The position numbers and the translations under genes were made by a program. From assembly GCA_021608145.1 (NCBI GenBank), contig JAKIHM010000001.1, positions 248,001-312,000 of the forward strand: a stretch of 64,000 nucleotides of DNA. Direction: 5' to 3'. Under the pieces are notes generated by a model. That model had not been told where the DNA came from. It was given only the letters and a program-made list of their open reading frames with translations, and did no database searches. Origin of the DNA: Thermovorax subterraneus. Lineage in GTDB: Bacteria; Bacillota; Thermosediminibacteria; Thermosediminibacterales; Thermosediminibacteraceae. Below, in pieces: positions 1-8,498 of this stretch. Each line of letters begins with the position of its first letter. Within the stretch, counting starts at the first letter, position 1.

Positions 1-327
1 CTTCCACGTAAGGAGAATGAGAATCAAAAGCGACACTGGGAAGTACACCGTCCCCAGGTCGGAGCTTTCCTGCCTTTCCATGCCCTTGAACAAATTGTTC
101 TTGTAAGAGTAGTAATTTAACACCACGAAAAGAGCAGGAGGTATGAGGGCGTACCGCATGTCGTCGATTAAAAGCATGGCCAAAAGCCACCAGTGGGAAA
201 CCCCTATGTGCACGAATTTCCTGGTAAATTCGGAGCCGAACCTTCCCGCTTTCCTCAAAATCTCAGAAACAATTATGATGGAAAAGACAAAGAGAATCGA
301 TACGATAACTCCCCAAAAGTCGTGCAA
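1..327 (-). CDS. Phytol/dolichol kinase-like membrane protein, N-terminal part (cut by window edge)
   Basis: The visible 109 codons begin at a TTG (complement of 325-327), preceded by AAGGGGG at good spacing, and run off the left edge. The first 20 residues form a hydrophobic helix. Then comes an E-I-L-R-K stretch and R-K-F-V-H at residues 36-40, resembling the E..RK..H signature of CTP-dependent phytol/dolichol/diacylglycerol kinase-type membrane enzymes. More membrane segments follow near residues 45-75 and 93-108. It lies 13 nt downstream of the next minus-strand gene and is probably co-transcribed with it. The family assignment comes from recalled motifs only; a related cytidylyltransferase is possible. 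Confidence 0.5.
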   Translation of the reverse strand, partial: MHDFWGVIVSILFVFSIIIVSEILRKAGRFGSEFTRKFVHIGVSHWWLLAMLLIDDMRYALIPPALFVVLNYYSYKNNLFKGMERQESSDLGTVYFPVSLLILILLTWK

Positions 328-340
328 TTTAAAAACCCCC

Positions 341-1468
341 TTAATAGTCTTCGCTTTTAACTGGCAGCGTTATAATGTACACCCTGCCCTTGTCGGTGCC
401 CGCGAGGACATTGCCGCCGGCCGCGGCAAACCATAAGACCCTGCCTTTGGGCCAGAGGCGGGTTCTGGTGTGGGGTCCCGTGATATCAATGGATTCCCTG
501 AAGCGGCCGTAAATCACTTCATATTCCCCCACCGATATGGGATGGGGATATTCGGGCTCAAATCCCCCCGCTCCCTCCTGGACCTTCCAGGATGTGACGG
601 TTCCCGTTTCAAGGTCTACCACCGATTGCAGGTGCCATAAGCCCAATGACGCGGAATAGCTGTACCCGCCGGGGTGTTCTTCATATTCGCCGATGTGGTA
701 AGGGTATTCCACAATAAGCATATTTTTCCCCTCGCGGCGGATGATGCTGAACCAGGGTCTGGGGGATCTTTGTCCAGGCGGGCTTGAGACGTTAGAGAAA
801 CCCTTGTCGGGAGTAAATCCGGCTTCTTCCGGATCCGGCATCGGAAGCCGCGCTATCACAGTTTTCTTTCCGGCGGCGAATTCAAACTTGTAAAGGTAGC
901 CCTCGCTGTCCACCAAAAACATGTGCTCCTTTTCGATGAGGGGGAAGCTCACCTCTTTGCGGCCAAAGCTTAGCTCTTTTACCACGATTCTCCTGCCGTA
1001 GTGTTGAACGGGTAATATTACTTTGAAACTCCCCGATAAGGAAAAGGTGATTATCACAAGGAGGATTTGAGCTGTTACCAGCCTGCGGCGCAGGACGTGC
1101 CACGGGGTTACGAGTTTATGCCGCAAAAACAGAACGGCGATAGATAAAACTACGGCGGAAAAGATGCATTTCAATGCGAAGGCAAGTATTTGGCCGCCAT
1201 ATCCGACCGGCGGAGCGGTCAAAAAAGAGACCAGACCCAAAAGAGGAGGGCCCGCGAAAATTACAAGCAGCACCGACGGCCATAGCTTCAAGCTGCCGGC
1301 GGAAGTTAAGAGAGAAATGCAAAAACAACCCATCAGCCCGAAATACCTCAGTATGGAGAAAGACTCGCCGGAATTTCTGGAATGCGCGATAAAACCCGCC
1401 AGCAAAAAAACACCGCTCACCGCCCACGAAACCAGGTTTTCGATTACCGCCGTCTTTTTTATTTTCAA
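341..1468 (-). CDS. Multi-pass membrane protein with C-terminal beta-rich domain, function unknown
   Basis: This 375-residue protein is not recognised. The first ~150 residues hold about five hydrophobic segments (near 10-28, 39-59, 63-85, 93-114 and 130-150). About 220 hydrophilic residues follow, with short repeating strand-like units (an LVDSEGYLYKFE type stretch near 195, and AGGNVLAGTDKGRVYII near the end) of the kind seen in PQQ/WD-like beta-propeller blades. The tail is therefore probably an extracytoplasmic propeller or sensor, which is inference. The gene is followed by the kinase-like membrane gene after 13 nt, so the two may act together in the membrane. Confidence 0.6.
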   Translation of the reverse strand: MKIKKTAVIENLVSWAVSGVFLLAGFIAHSRNSGESFSILRYFGLMGCFCISLLTSAGSLKLWPSVLLVIFAGPPLLGLVSFLTAPPVGYGGQILAFALKCIFSAVVLSIAVLFLRHKLVTPWHVLRRRLVTAQILLVIITFSLSGSFKVILPVQHYGRRIVVKELSFGRKEVSFPLIEKEHMFLVDSEGYLYKFEFAAGKKTVIARLPMPDPEEAGFTPDKGFSNVSSPPGQRSPRPWFSIIRREGKNMLIVEYPYHIGEYEEHPGGYSYSASLGLWHLQSVVDLETGTVTSWKVQEGAGGFEPEYPHPISVGEYEVIYGRFRESIDITGPHTRTRLWPKGRVLWFAAAGGNVLAGTDKGRVYIITLPVKSEDY

Positions 1469-1633
1469 TCCCCCCGTTTATAATTTTGAATAGCTTATTA
1501 CATCCTCTTTATGAATATTGCCGCAAGATTTCATGGGTGCCCCTTCCTTCCCCTTAATGTTACCGTATAACCACGATAAAAGTTTAATCCCCCGCTACTA
1601 TCGTATACCAACCGATGGCAAAAGACAAGGGAG

Positions 1634-1662
1634 TTGATTTTGCCCGCGGCAGGCATTATAAT
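1634..1662 (+). promoter_or_regulatory. Sigma-A promoter of dinB
   Basis: TTGATT at 1634-1639 and TATAAT at 1657-1662 are separated by exactly 17 bp. Transcription should start near 1669-1670, about 25 nt before the dinB ATG. An in-frame TTG inside the -35 hexamer would extend the reading frame by 20 codons, but it lies in the promoter and cannot be the translation start. Confidence 0.8.
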
Positions 1663-1669
1663 ATTAATA

Positions 1670-1683
1670 CAAACAAATGTTCG
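1670..1683. promoter_or_regulatory. LexA/SOS-box-like operator in the dinB leader
   Basis: The 14-mer CAAACAAATGTTCG lies at the expected transcription start. Its complement begins CGAAC and matches the Bacillus-type LexA box CGAAC-N4-GTTYG-like consensus at about 12 of 14 positions. dinB genes are classical SOS targets, and the same 14-mer recurs at 24380-24393. Confidence 0.65.
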
Positions 1684-1693
1684 AGGTGGTTTT

Positions 1694-2905
1694 ATGCTCA
1701 CCATCCTCCACGTGGACATGAACGCCTTTTACGCCTCCTGCCACCAGGCGGTAGACCCCTCGCTCAGGGGAAGGCCTGTGATAGTCGCCGGAGACCCCAA
1801 AAAGAGAAACGGCATAGTGCTCACCGCCTCCTATGAAGCGAGGAAGTTCGGGGTAAGGACTGCCATGCCCCTCTGGGAGGCAAAGAGGCTGTGCCCTAAA
1901 GCGGTTTTTCTAAAGCCCGACTACCGGCTCTACGTAGAATTCAGCCACCGGGCGATGGAAATCCTGAAGAGATTTACACCCCTTGTGGAAGTCTTCAGCA
2001 TAGACGAGGCCTGGCTGGACGTGGAAGGATGCGAGGGGCTTTTCGGGGATGCCATGACCATAGCGGAGAAAATCCAAAAATCGATGATGGAGGAACTTTC
2101 ACTGCCCTGCTCCGTGGGGGTCTCCTGCAACAAGCTTCTGTCAAAGATGGCCTCGGACATGAAAAAACCTATGGGCATTACCGTCATAACCCCCGACGAC
2201 GTGCAAAAGATGCTCTGGCCCCTGCCGGTGGAGGAACTCTACGGCGTGGGGCCCAGGATGGCGAAACACCTCAAAAAGATGAACGTAAACACCATCGGGG
2301 ACCTGGCGAGGATTCCCGCAGAATTCCTGCAGGCGGCCTTCGGAGTGGTGGGGCTTCGCCTTCACCGGTGGGCCAACGGCATCGACGATTCCCCGATGGA
2401 CCCCCATTCCGCGGATGAGGCCAAGTCCATGGGGCATTCGGTGACCTTGCCGCAGGACGTTACAACTCGGGAGGAAGCTGAGGCCGTGCTGCTTTCCCTT
2501 TCCGAACAGGTGGGAAGGAGGGTGAGGTGCGGCGGATACGTGGGGAGGGTGGTGACCGTTACCCTCCGGGACTCTTCCTTCGTCACCGTTACCCGCTCCG
2601 CCACAGTTCCCTACACGAACCTTACCGAAGACATATATAGGGCCGCAAAAAAACTCTTACACTCCAACTGGGACGGGAAAACGCCCCTTAGGCTCCTGGG
2701 GGTGAGCCTTTCCGGCCTCATAAAGGAATTCGACCAGATTTCCCTATTCGCGGAGGACGAAAAGAAAAAGAGGCTCGACCGGGCCGTGGACGAAATAAGG
2801 GAAAGATTCGGGGATGACGCCATCTTCCGGGCTTCCCTTTCGTCCCAGGACTTCCTAGGACGAAAGGGAAGCGTGGCTTTAGGACCTTTCTTAAAGCGAA
2901 ATTGA
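1694..2905 (+). CDS. dinB: DNA polymerase IV (Y-family translesion polymerase)
   Basis: A 403-residue Y-family polymerase that copies past damaged template bases. Catalytic carboxylates are visible as D8 (in HVDMNAF) and D104-E105 (in FSIDEAWLD). The fingers region has the TASYEAR motif near residue 45, helix-hairpin-helix DNA-binding segments lie near 170-215, and the little-finger domain follows. Near the C-terminus QISLF fits the QxxLF beta-clamp-binding peptide. The start is the ATG at 1694, 4 nt after GAGGTGG; an upstream in-frame TTG lies in the promoter. An SOS-like box between the -10 element and the start suggests DNA-damage induction, presumably via LexA. Confidence 0.95.
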   Translation: MLTILHVDMNAFYASCHQAVDPSLRGRPVIVAGDPKKRNGIVLTASYEARKFGVRTAMPLWEAKRLCPKAVFLKPDYRLYVEFSHRAMEILKRFTPLVEVFSIDEAWLDVEGCEGLFGDAMTIAEKIQKSMMEELSLPCSVGVSCNKLLSKMASDMKKPMGITVITPDDVQKMLWPLPVEELYGVGPRMAKHLKKMNVNTIGDLARIPAEFLQAAFGVVGLRLHRWANGIDDSPMDPHSADEAKSMGHSVTLPQDVTTREEAEAVLLSLSEQVGRRVRCGGYVGRVVTVTLRDSSFVTVTRSATVPYTNLTEDIYRAAKKLLHSNWDGKTPLRLLGVSLSGLIKEFDQISLFAEDEKKKRLDRAVDEIRERFGDDAIFRASLSSQDFLGRKGSVALGPFLKRN

Positions 2906-2996
2906 GACCTCCGCCTCATGGAATTTTTTTCAAAAAGATTTATCATAAAAGCAAAAGAGAAAGAAATGTAAAAATTTTCGATGAGGGGGTAAAAAG

Positions 2997-3176
2997 ATGG
3001 CTCTTATCAAAAACCTGTGGGCGGACGAAAAGGGACAGGCCATGGCCGAATACGGACTCATTCTGGCTTTGGTTGCCGTGGTGGTCATCGGCGCGCTGAC
3101 GCTACTTGGAAACAATATCAGTGCAAGATTTAACGAAGTAGCCGGTGAGATAGGCCCCAATACTTCGACCCCATAA
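2997..3176 (+). CDS. flp: Flp/Tad type IVb pilin
   Basis: A 59-residue major pilin subunit. A short basic leader and a GQAMAEYGLILALVA stretch (residues 13-27) give the Flp signature: a prepilin cleavage glycine, then the E-Y pair and a hydrophobic helix that forms the filament core. A polar tail of about 20 residues ends the protein. GAGGGGG sits 7 nt before the ATG. It is the first gene of the Tad locus, followed by a hairpin that could favour a separate abundant pilin message. The prepilin peptidase encoded next should process it. Confidence 0.9.
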   Translation: MALIKNLWADEKGQAMAEYGLILALVAVVVIGALTLLGNNISARFNEVAGEIGPNTSTP

Positions 3177-3198
3177 GCCCAACTACCTTTTTCCAAAA

Positions 3199-3225
3199 GG
3201 CCCTACTTAATTTTCAAGTAGGGCC
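3199..3225 (+). terminator. Hairpin after pilin gene (partial terminator or stabiliser)
   Basis: A perfect 10-bp inverted repeat, GGCCCTACTT and AAGTAGGGCC, encloses a 7-nt loop. The downstream tract is T-rich but interrupted, with a run of five Ts only at 3241-3245. It fits a leaky terminator or mRNA-stabilising hairpin between the highly expressed pilin and the assembly genes. Confidence 0.55.
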
Positions 3226-3261
3226 GATTTGTAACTTTAGTTTTTGCAAAGAGGGATGAAG

Positions 3262-3774
3262 GTGGTTCTTGATGCACTGCTTTTTGCCTTGCTCGGCATA
3301 AGCGTTTACACCGACTTAAAGCACAAAAAAATATACAACATCGTTCTTTTACCTGCGGTGGTGGCCGCGCTTTTTTTGAACTTTTACTTTTCGGGGATTG
3401 CAGGATGCGTGGAGAGCCTCAAGGGGATGCTTTTGGGGGCACTGCTTTTGATTTTGCCCTTCGCATTGGGAGGAATGGGAGGCGGAGACGTCAAGCTGAT
3501 GGCGGCGGTGGGGGCTTTTAAAGGGCCCGCTTTCGTGTGGAATGCCTTCATTTTTTCGACAATTATTGGGGGAATTTTGGCCCTGGCGGCGATGGTTGCG
3601 GAGGGGAAAGTCCTTTTCCGGTTAAGGGCGGTCTTTTTAACCCTTTTTTCCCTTTTGGGCTTCGTCCCCCGGGGGCTCGACCTGCTCGATAGCGGGGAAA
3701 AAAGCTCGCCCTCCCTTCCTTACGGTGTAGCCATTGCCGCGGGCACCCTGATGGCTTATCTATGGGGGAGGTGA
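3262..3774 (+). CDS. cpaA: Prepilin peptidase, A24 family (TadV/CpaA)
   Basis: A membrane aspartyl protease that removes the Flp prepilin leader. The first conserved aspartate is in the YTDLKHKKI stretch near residue 20, and the second is in the GGGD motif (G-M-G-G-G-D-V-K-L-M) near residue 80, matching the GxGD family signature. There are about six hydrophobic segments in 170 residues, the short form lacking the methylase domain. GAGGG at 3251-3255 sits ideally for the GTG at 3262; an ATG at 3256 directly abuts that ribosome site and is less likely. It follows the pilin hairpin and precedes the TadE gene by 7 nt. Confidence 0.9.
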   Translation: MVLDALLFALLGISVYTDLKHKKIYNIVLLPAVVAALFLNFYFSGIAGCVESLKGMLLGALLLILPFALGGMGGGDVKLMAAVGAFKGPAFVWNAFIFSTIIGGILALAAMVAEGKVLFRLRAVFLTLFSLLGFVPRGLDLLDSGEKSSPSLPYGVAIAAGTLMAYLWGR

Positions 3775-3781
3775 AGCCGGG

Positions 3782-4186
3782 ATGGACGTGATGAAACTTT
3801 TTCGTTCCCAGCGCGGCCAGGCGGTGGTGGAATTCGCCCTGGTGCTGCCCCTTCTTGTGCTCATCCTTTTCGGTGTCCTGGAATTCGGAAGGATTTTTCA
3901 CACTTACATAGTGATAACCAACGCCGCCCGGGAGGGGGCAAGGCTGGGGGCGGTCGGCAAATCGGACTCCGAAATAAGGGCCAGGATTTACGAGGCAGCA
4001 ATGCTTCCCGAATCCGACGGGAGGCTTCAGATAACGAAACTTGAGCCGGAAGAGAGTTTGCGGGCACCCGGAATCCCATTTAAGGTGGAAGTGACCTACT
4101 ATCTCACTCCCGTTACGCCTCTTTTCTCCGGTTTTTTACCCGATCCTGTGGTGCTTAAAGCCGCCACCGTAATGAGGGTGGAGTGA
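3782..4186 (+). CDS. tadE: TadE-like pseudopilin
   Basis: A 134-residue minor pilin-like protein. The N-terminus has basic residues and a GQAVVEFALVLPLLVLILF segment (residues 12-30): a prepilin-like glycine, a glutamate at +5 and a long hydrophobic helix. Then comes the typical E-F-G-R and N-A-A-R-E-G-A-R motifs of TadE proteins. It should be processed by the adjacent peptidase and act in pilus assembly at the membrane. GGAGGTG precedes the ATG. It ends 1 nt before the TadG-like gene, so the two are translationally coupled. Confidence 0.88.
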   Translation: MDVMKLFRSQRGQAVVEFALVLPLLVLILFGVLEFGRIFHTYIVITNAAREGARLGAVGKSDSEIRARIYEAAMLPESDGRLQITKLEPEESLRAPGIPFKVEVTYYLTPVTPLFSGFLPDPVVLKAATVMRVE

Positions 4187-4187
4187 A

Positions 4188-5126
4188 ATGAAGAGAATTA
4201 TCGGCATGCTGCTGAAGGATGAAAGGGGAACCGTGGCGCTCCTCGCAGCCGTCATGATGGCGGGCATGCTCGGCATGGCGGCGATGACCGTGGATGTGGG
4301 GAAAATAGCCCTCGAAAAGGCAAGGCTCAAGGCCGCCTGCGATGCTGCGGCCCTTGCAGCGGCGCGAGAGCTGCCTTCCGGGGACTCGGCCGTGGCAAAA
4401 GCCCGGGAATACCTGGAGTACAACGGCGTATCACCCGTGGAGGCATCGATCGCCGTGGACATCGGACAGGGTCGGGTGACGGTGGAAGCAAGAAGGCTCG
4501 TGAGCTACAGTTTTGCGAAGGTGCTGGGCCTTGAATCGACGTGGGTCAGCGCCAGGTCTTCCGCCGTGTTCGGCGCCGTTTCTGCCATGAGCGGCATTGT
4601 GCCCTTCGGTATCCCCGACCAGGTGCTGGAGTTCGGGCGTGAATACCGGCTGAAATCTGCTCCGGCCGAAGATTATTCCCCGGGGAATTACGGCGCCCTG
4701 GCCCTGGAGTTTAGGGGAGCCTCCAGCTACGAAAACAACTTAAAATACGGCTACAAGGGGTTTATAAGGGTCGGCGATTGGGTGTATACCGAAACGGGCA
4801 ATATGTCGGGGCCTACTGAAGAAGGCGTCAATTACCGGTTGAACGCGTGTCCCCACTATCCGAAATGCACTGTGGACCATTACGACCCGAACTGCCCAAT
4901 GATAATGATGGTGCCCATTTTTGACCCCGAGTCCCTGGCAGGAGGAAGAACCCAGGTTAGGATAGTGGGATTTGCGGCTTTCCTCCTCAAGGGAGTCGAA
5001 GGCTCCGGGGGCGAAAACGTGGTCACTGGATATTTTCTAAGGACAATACCTCAGGATGGACTGAAGTTTAACATAGATCCAAGCCAGCCCAATTATGGAC
5101 TGGCAGCAGCAAGGCTTATCGAATAA
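4188..5126 (+). CDS. tadG: TadG-like Flp pilus assembly protein
   Basis: A 312-residue protein with a single N-terminal hydrophobic helix (residues 14-38), preceded by D-E-R-G-T-V-A. The A-C-D-A-A-A-L-A-A-A-R-E-L motif near residue 60 is characteristic of TadE/TadG-like proteins. The remaining ~240 residues are probably outside the membrane and include a cysteine-containing loop (C-P-H-Y-P-K-C-T near 220). No von Willebrand A domain is obvious, so it is a short TadG variant. It sits between tadE and cpaB in the usual order. Confidence 0.82.
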   Translation: MKRIIGMLLKDERGTVALLAAVMMAGMLGMAAMTVDVGKIALEKARLKAACDAAALAAARELPSGDSAVAKAREYLEYNGVSPVEASIAVDIGQGRVTVEARRLVSYSFAKVLGLESTWVSARSSAVFGAVSAMSGIVPFGIPDQVLEFGREYRLKSAPAEDYSPGNYGALALEFRGASSYENNLKYGYKGFIRVGDWVYTETGNMSGPTEEGVNYRLNACPHYPKCTVDHYDPNCPMIMMVPIFDPESLAGGRTQVRIVGFAAFLLKGVEGSGGENVVTGYFLRTIPQDGLKFNIDPSQPNYGLAAARLIE

Positions 5127-5152
5127 ATTGGGCGTGGGAACGGAGGATTAAG

Positions 5153-5851
5153 ATGAAGAATAAGTGGATTTTCGTCTTGTCGCTGATTTTTTCACTGGCT
5201 GCGGGTTACGGGGTTTACGAGTATCTAGGAGAAATGAAGGCTTCCTATACCTCCACGGAAAATTTAAGGCAGGTGGTGGTCGCGAAAAAGAAAATCCCTC
5301 CAAGGGTCATAATTACAGAAGATATGGTGGAAGTCAGGGAAGTACCAGCAGCCTATCTGATTGAAGGGACAGTCACCGAAAAAAAGAATGCGGTGGGGAA
5401 ACTCAGCCGCAGTGAGATATATCCAGGGGAGATGCTGCTTTCTACTAAACTGCTGGACAGAGCCTCAACTGGGGCAGGGCTCTCTGCCAAAGTGGAGCCG
5501 GGAAAAAGGGCGATTTCAATTCCGGTAGACAATGTCGTGGGACTTCACGGACTTATCAATACCGGGGACCGCGTCGACGTCATAGTCACTTACGCGCTGC
5601 CGGAACAAAAAAACACCGTATCGGTGAGCGTGGTTCAGAATGTGCCTGTCCTCGCGGTGAACGCCAGCCTGGATACCCCCACACAGCTCAAGGAGGAACC
5701 GAAAACCATCACATTGATGGTCGAACCGAGGGATGCAGAAAAGATTGCGCTCGCCATCCAGCAGGGGAGCATCCAGCTGGTGCTGCGCTCGCCACAGGAT
5801 AATAAAATAAACCCCCTTTCCCCAGTCAGCCTTCAAAAATTGCTAGAGTAA
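5153..5851 (+). CDS. cpaB: CpaB/RcpC family Flp pilus assembly protein
   Basis: This 232-residue protein starts with a membrane anchor (residues 4-22). A SAF-like domain follows (about 40-105: V-V-V-A-K-K-K-I-P-P-R-V-I-I-T-E-D-M-V), then a second beta domain with G-K-R-A-I-S-I-P-V-D-N-V-V-G-L and G-D-R-V-D-V-I-V-T-Y, the conserved CpaB/RcpC motif. CpaB proteins act in the outer part of the Tad machine. In a single-membrane Firmicute the exact role is uncertain, perhaps binding wall polymer. GGAGG lies 6 nt before the ATG. Confidence 0.9.
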   Translation: MKNKWIFVLSLIFSLAAGYGVYEYLGEMKASYTSTENLRQVVVAKKKIPPRVIITEDMVEVREVPAAYLIEGTVTEKKNAVGKLSRSEIYPGEMLLSTKLLDRASTGAGLSAKVEPGKRAISIPVDNVVGLHGLINTGDRVDVIVTYALPEQKNTVSVSVVQNVPVLAVNASLDTPTQLKEEPKTITLMVEPRDAEKIALAIQQGSIQLVLRSPQDNKINPLSPVSLQKLLE

Positions 5852-5864
5852 TGGGGTGTTAAAA

Positions 5865-7079
5865 ATGCCCATAAGGGTTTTGATTGCCGACGACATACCT
5901 ACCACGCGGGAGGATATAAAGCGTCTTTTGTATTTCGAAGAAGACATCGAAGTAGTGGGTGAGGCCATAGATGGGCAGGATGCAGTGAGGATGGCAGTAG
6001 AGTTGAAACCTGATGTGGTGTTGATGGACATCAACATGCCGAACTTGGACGGCATCGCGGCCACCGAACAGATTGCAATAGTGGCCCCCCAGACGGCTAT
6101 AATAATCATTTCTATTCAGGGCGAATACGAATATCTGAGAAAGGCTATGGCAGCGGGTGCCAGAGAGTACCTGGTCAAGCCCTTTTCTGCAGAAGAGCTT
6201 GCCAATGCCATCCGACGAGTGCATGAAGCTCAAAAGAGGAGAAACGCACTTATCGCAAACTCTTCTTCGGTAAATTTGTCGAATTTTCCTAGCAAGAGAA
6301 AGGGGAAGATTATTACCTTCTTTTCAACAAAGGGAGGGGTAGGCAGGACTACTCTTTCGTGCAACCTGGCTGTGATGCTGGCACAAGAGACCAAGAAGGA
6401 TGTGGCACTATTAGATTTTGACCTGGAATCCGGCGATGTCACCGTAATGCTTAACATTTCTGCAAAGATAAGCCTGGCTGACCTGGCAAAAGAAGAAGAG
6501 AACATCGATATAAAGGCAGTAGAAGGATTTTTGATACCCCACATTTCCGGGGTCAAGGTGCTGCCGGCGCCGCTTTCGCCGGAGCAGGCGGAGCTCATCA
6601 CCCCCACCCATGTGGAGCAGCTTTTAAAGGTCATGAAAGAAAACTTCGATTTTTTGATAGTCGATACCTCGCCGCTTTACAGTGAAATTAACCTCATGGT
6701 GCTGGAACAGAGCGACATTGTGGTGTTGGTTCTGACCCAGGAACTCACCTCCATAAAACATGTGAAAACAGACGCTGAAATATTGAAGAAATTGAACTGC
6801 GACTTTAAGATAAGGTTCGTTTTGAACTGCCAGGATAACGAGGGAATCAAGGTTAAAGATGTGGAGCGAGCTTTGGGCAAGCCGATTTTGGCTGTGATAC
6901 CAGCCGATTCGAAGACTGTGAAAAATGCCGTAAACCAGGGTATTCCTTTTGTGATGGCACAACCTAATGCTAGGGTAACAGAGGGTATAAGAGAGCTCTT
7001 TGAAAAGCTTGAACTCAAAAATGACGAAATCCAAAAAGACAAGAAAAGACCGCTCATTATGCGCATGCTCAGTTTGTGA
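5865..7079 (+). CDS. cpaE: Receiver-CpaE/TadZ family ATPase
   Basis: A 404-residue fusion. Residues 1-120 form a response-regulator receiver domain with the acidic pair in I-A-D-D, the phospho-acceptor aspartate in V-V-L-M-D-I-N-M-P-N and the lysine in Y-L-V-K-P-F. Residues ~150-390 form a ParA/MinD-like ATPase with a deviant Walker A, KGGVGRT, and D-F-D-L-E-S-G-D. CpaE/TadZ proteins place the pilus machine at a cell location. The start is the ATG at 5865, with GGGGTG 6 nt upstream. Retained receiver residues suggest that phosphorylation could control pilus placement. The downstream kinase is a candidate partner, which is inference. Confidence 0.92.
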   Translation: MPIRVLIADDIPTTREDIKRLLYFEEDIEVVGEAIDGQDAVRMAVELKPDVVLMDINMPNLDGIAATEQIAIVAPQTAIIIISIQGEYEYLRKAMAAGAREYLVKPFSAEELANAIRRVHEAQKRRNALIANSSSVNLSNFPSKRKGKIITFFSTKGGVGRTTLSCNLAVMLAQETKKDVALLDFDLESGDVTVMLNISAKISLADLAKEEENIDIKAVEGFLIPHISGVKVLPAPLSPEQAELITPTHVEQLLKVMKENFDFLIVDTSPLYSEINLMVLEQSDIVVLVLTQELTSIKHVKTDAEILKKLNCDFKIRFVLNCQDNEGIKVKDVERALGKPILAVIPADSKTVKNAVNQGIPFVMAQPNARVTEGIRELFEKLELKNDEIQKDKKRPLIMRMLSL

Positions 7080-7091
7080 GGGTGATGAAAG

Positions 7092-8498
7092 ATGTCGCTG
7101 TTAAAAAGGCTAGAAGTTGCGAAAAATGTTGTCGAAAGAAAAAATCCCCATTTGGAATCGGATTTAAAGACCGAACTTCACAGGAAAATCGTGGACGAGC
7201 TTAAAGAGCTGCCGGCTGAGGAAAAGCAGGATGGAGAGAAGATGAAAAAAAAGATAGAAGAGCTGGTGGAAAAATATCTGGTGGAAGAAGGAAATAACCG
7301 CCTGTCCAAAGTAGACAGGATGAAGATTTCAAGCGAGATGATTGACGAGATACTGGCGTACGGCCCCATAACCCCGTTTATCAACGACCCCGAAGTCAAT
7401 GAAATCATGGTGAACGGACCGTATAAAGTCTACGTGGAAAAAAACGGGGTTTTGGAGCTCACCGGTGTGACTTTCAGGGATGAAGAACATGTAATGAACA
7501 TAATCGAGCGGATAGTAGCCCCCATAGGCCGCAGGATAGATGAAAGCATGCCCATGGTAGATGCCAGGCTTCCCGACGGTTCCCGCGTGAACGCCGTGAT
7601 TCCGCCTATATCACTGATAGGCCCGGTTATAACGATTCGAAAGTTCTCCCAGAGACCCTTGACTGTGGAGGACTTGATAAGATTCGGAACTTTAACGCCG
7701 GCGATGGCCACTTTTCTGGAAGCCTGCGTCAAGGCAAGACTCAACATCCTGGTCTCCGGCGGGACGAGCAGCGGGAAGACCACGACTTTGAACGTACTTT
7801 CCTCCTTCATTCCTCCAACCGAGAGAATAGTAACAATAGAGGATGCGGCTGAACTTCGGCTGCAGCAGCCCCACGTGATAACCTTAGAGAGCAGGCCGCC
7901 CAACATTGAGGGGAGGGGCGAGATAACAATAAGGGACCTGGTTAGAAACGCCCTGAGGATGAGGCCGGATCGAATTATAGTCGGAGAAGTGAGAGGCGGT
8001 GAGGCATTAGATATGCTCCAAGCCATGAATACGGGTCATGATGGGTCGCTTGCCACAGGCCATGCTAACTCGCCCAGGGACATGCTCTCGCGCCTGGAGA
8101 CCATGGTGCTGATGGCTGGTGTCGACCTGCCGGTGAGGGCCATCCGGGAGCAGATAGCGTCGGCAATTGACCTCATAATACACCAAAGCAGGTTAAAGGA
8201 TGGCTCGAGGCGCATAACCAGCATTGTGGAAGTGCAGGGAATGGAAGGCGACGTGATAGTCCTGCAGGACCTCTTTTCTTTCCGGCAGATTGGAGTGGGA
8301 GAGGATAGAAAGGTAAAAGGCGTTTTCGAAGCTACCGGGGTCCTTCCGAAGTTCATGGACAGATTTGAGGCATACGGAATCAATCTTCCGAGGGAGGTAT
8401 TCTTTCCCTCGCCTGTAGAGGAGGGCTCAGATGTCTGCACAAAAAATAGCAGTTTTAACCTTTACCGCCGTATTTCTGGCTTTAATAGGGTTAAGTGA
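7092..8498 (+). CDS. cpaF: CpaF/TadA secretion ATPase
   Basis: A 468-residue hexameric ATPase that powers Flp pilus assembly at the cytoplasmic face. Walker A is the G-G-T-S-S-G-K-T-T-T stretch near residue 225. The acidic and histidine boxes typical of type II/IV secretion ATPases follow (I-E-D-A-A-E-L, G-E-V-R-G-G-E-A, T-G-H-D-G-S-L-A-T-G-H-A-N). The N-terminal ~90 residues are a charged helical domain. The last ~22 residues are read through the start of tadB, giving an unusual 68-nt overlap. This tail may be a late frame extension. Confidence 0.95.
   Translation: MSLLKRLEVAKNVVERKNPHLESDLKTELHRKIVDELKELPAEEKQDGEKMKKKIEELVEKYLVEEGNNRLSKVDRMKISSEMIDEILAYGPITPFINDPEVNEIMVNGPYKVYVEKNGVLELTGVTFRDEEHVMNIIERIVAPIGRRIDESMPMVDARLPDGSRVNAVIPPISLIGPVITIRKFSQRPLTVEDLIRFGTLTPAMATFLEACVKARLNILVSGGTSSGKTTTLNVLSSFIPPTERIVTIEDAAELRLQQPHVITLESRPPNIEGRGEITIRDLVRNALRMRPDRIIVGEVRGGEALDMLQAMNTGHDGSLATGHANSPRDMLSRLETMVLMAGVDLPVRAIREQIASAIDLIIHQSRLKDGSRRITSIVEVQGMEGDVIVLQDLFSFRQIGVGEDRKVKGVFEATGVLPKFMDRFEAYGINLPREVFFPSPVEEGSDVCTKNSSFNLYRRISGFNRVK

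Noticed and set aside
143-436. A 97-codon plus-strand frame
   Set aside because: It overlaps the end of one minus-strand gene and the start of another that both have ribosome sites and sensible proteins; its own product has no motifs.
1634-1693. An N-terminal extension of dinB from a TTG
   Set aside because: The TTG is part of the -35 hexamer of a well-formed promoter, and the extension lies upstream of or across the transcription start.
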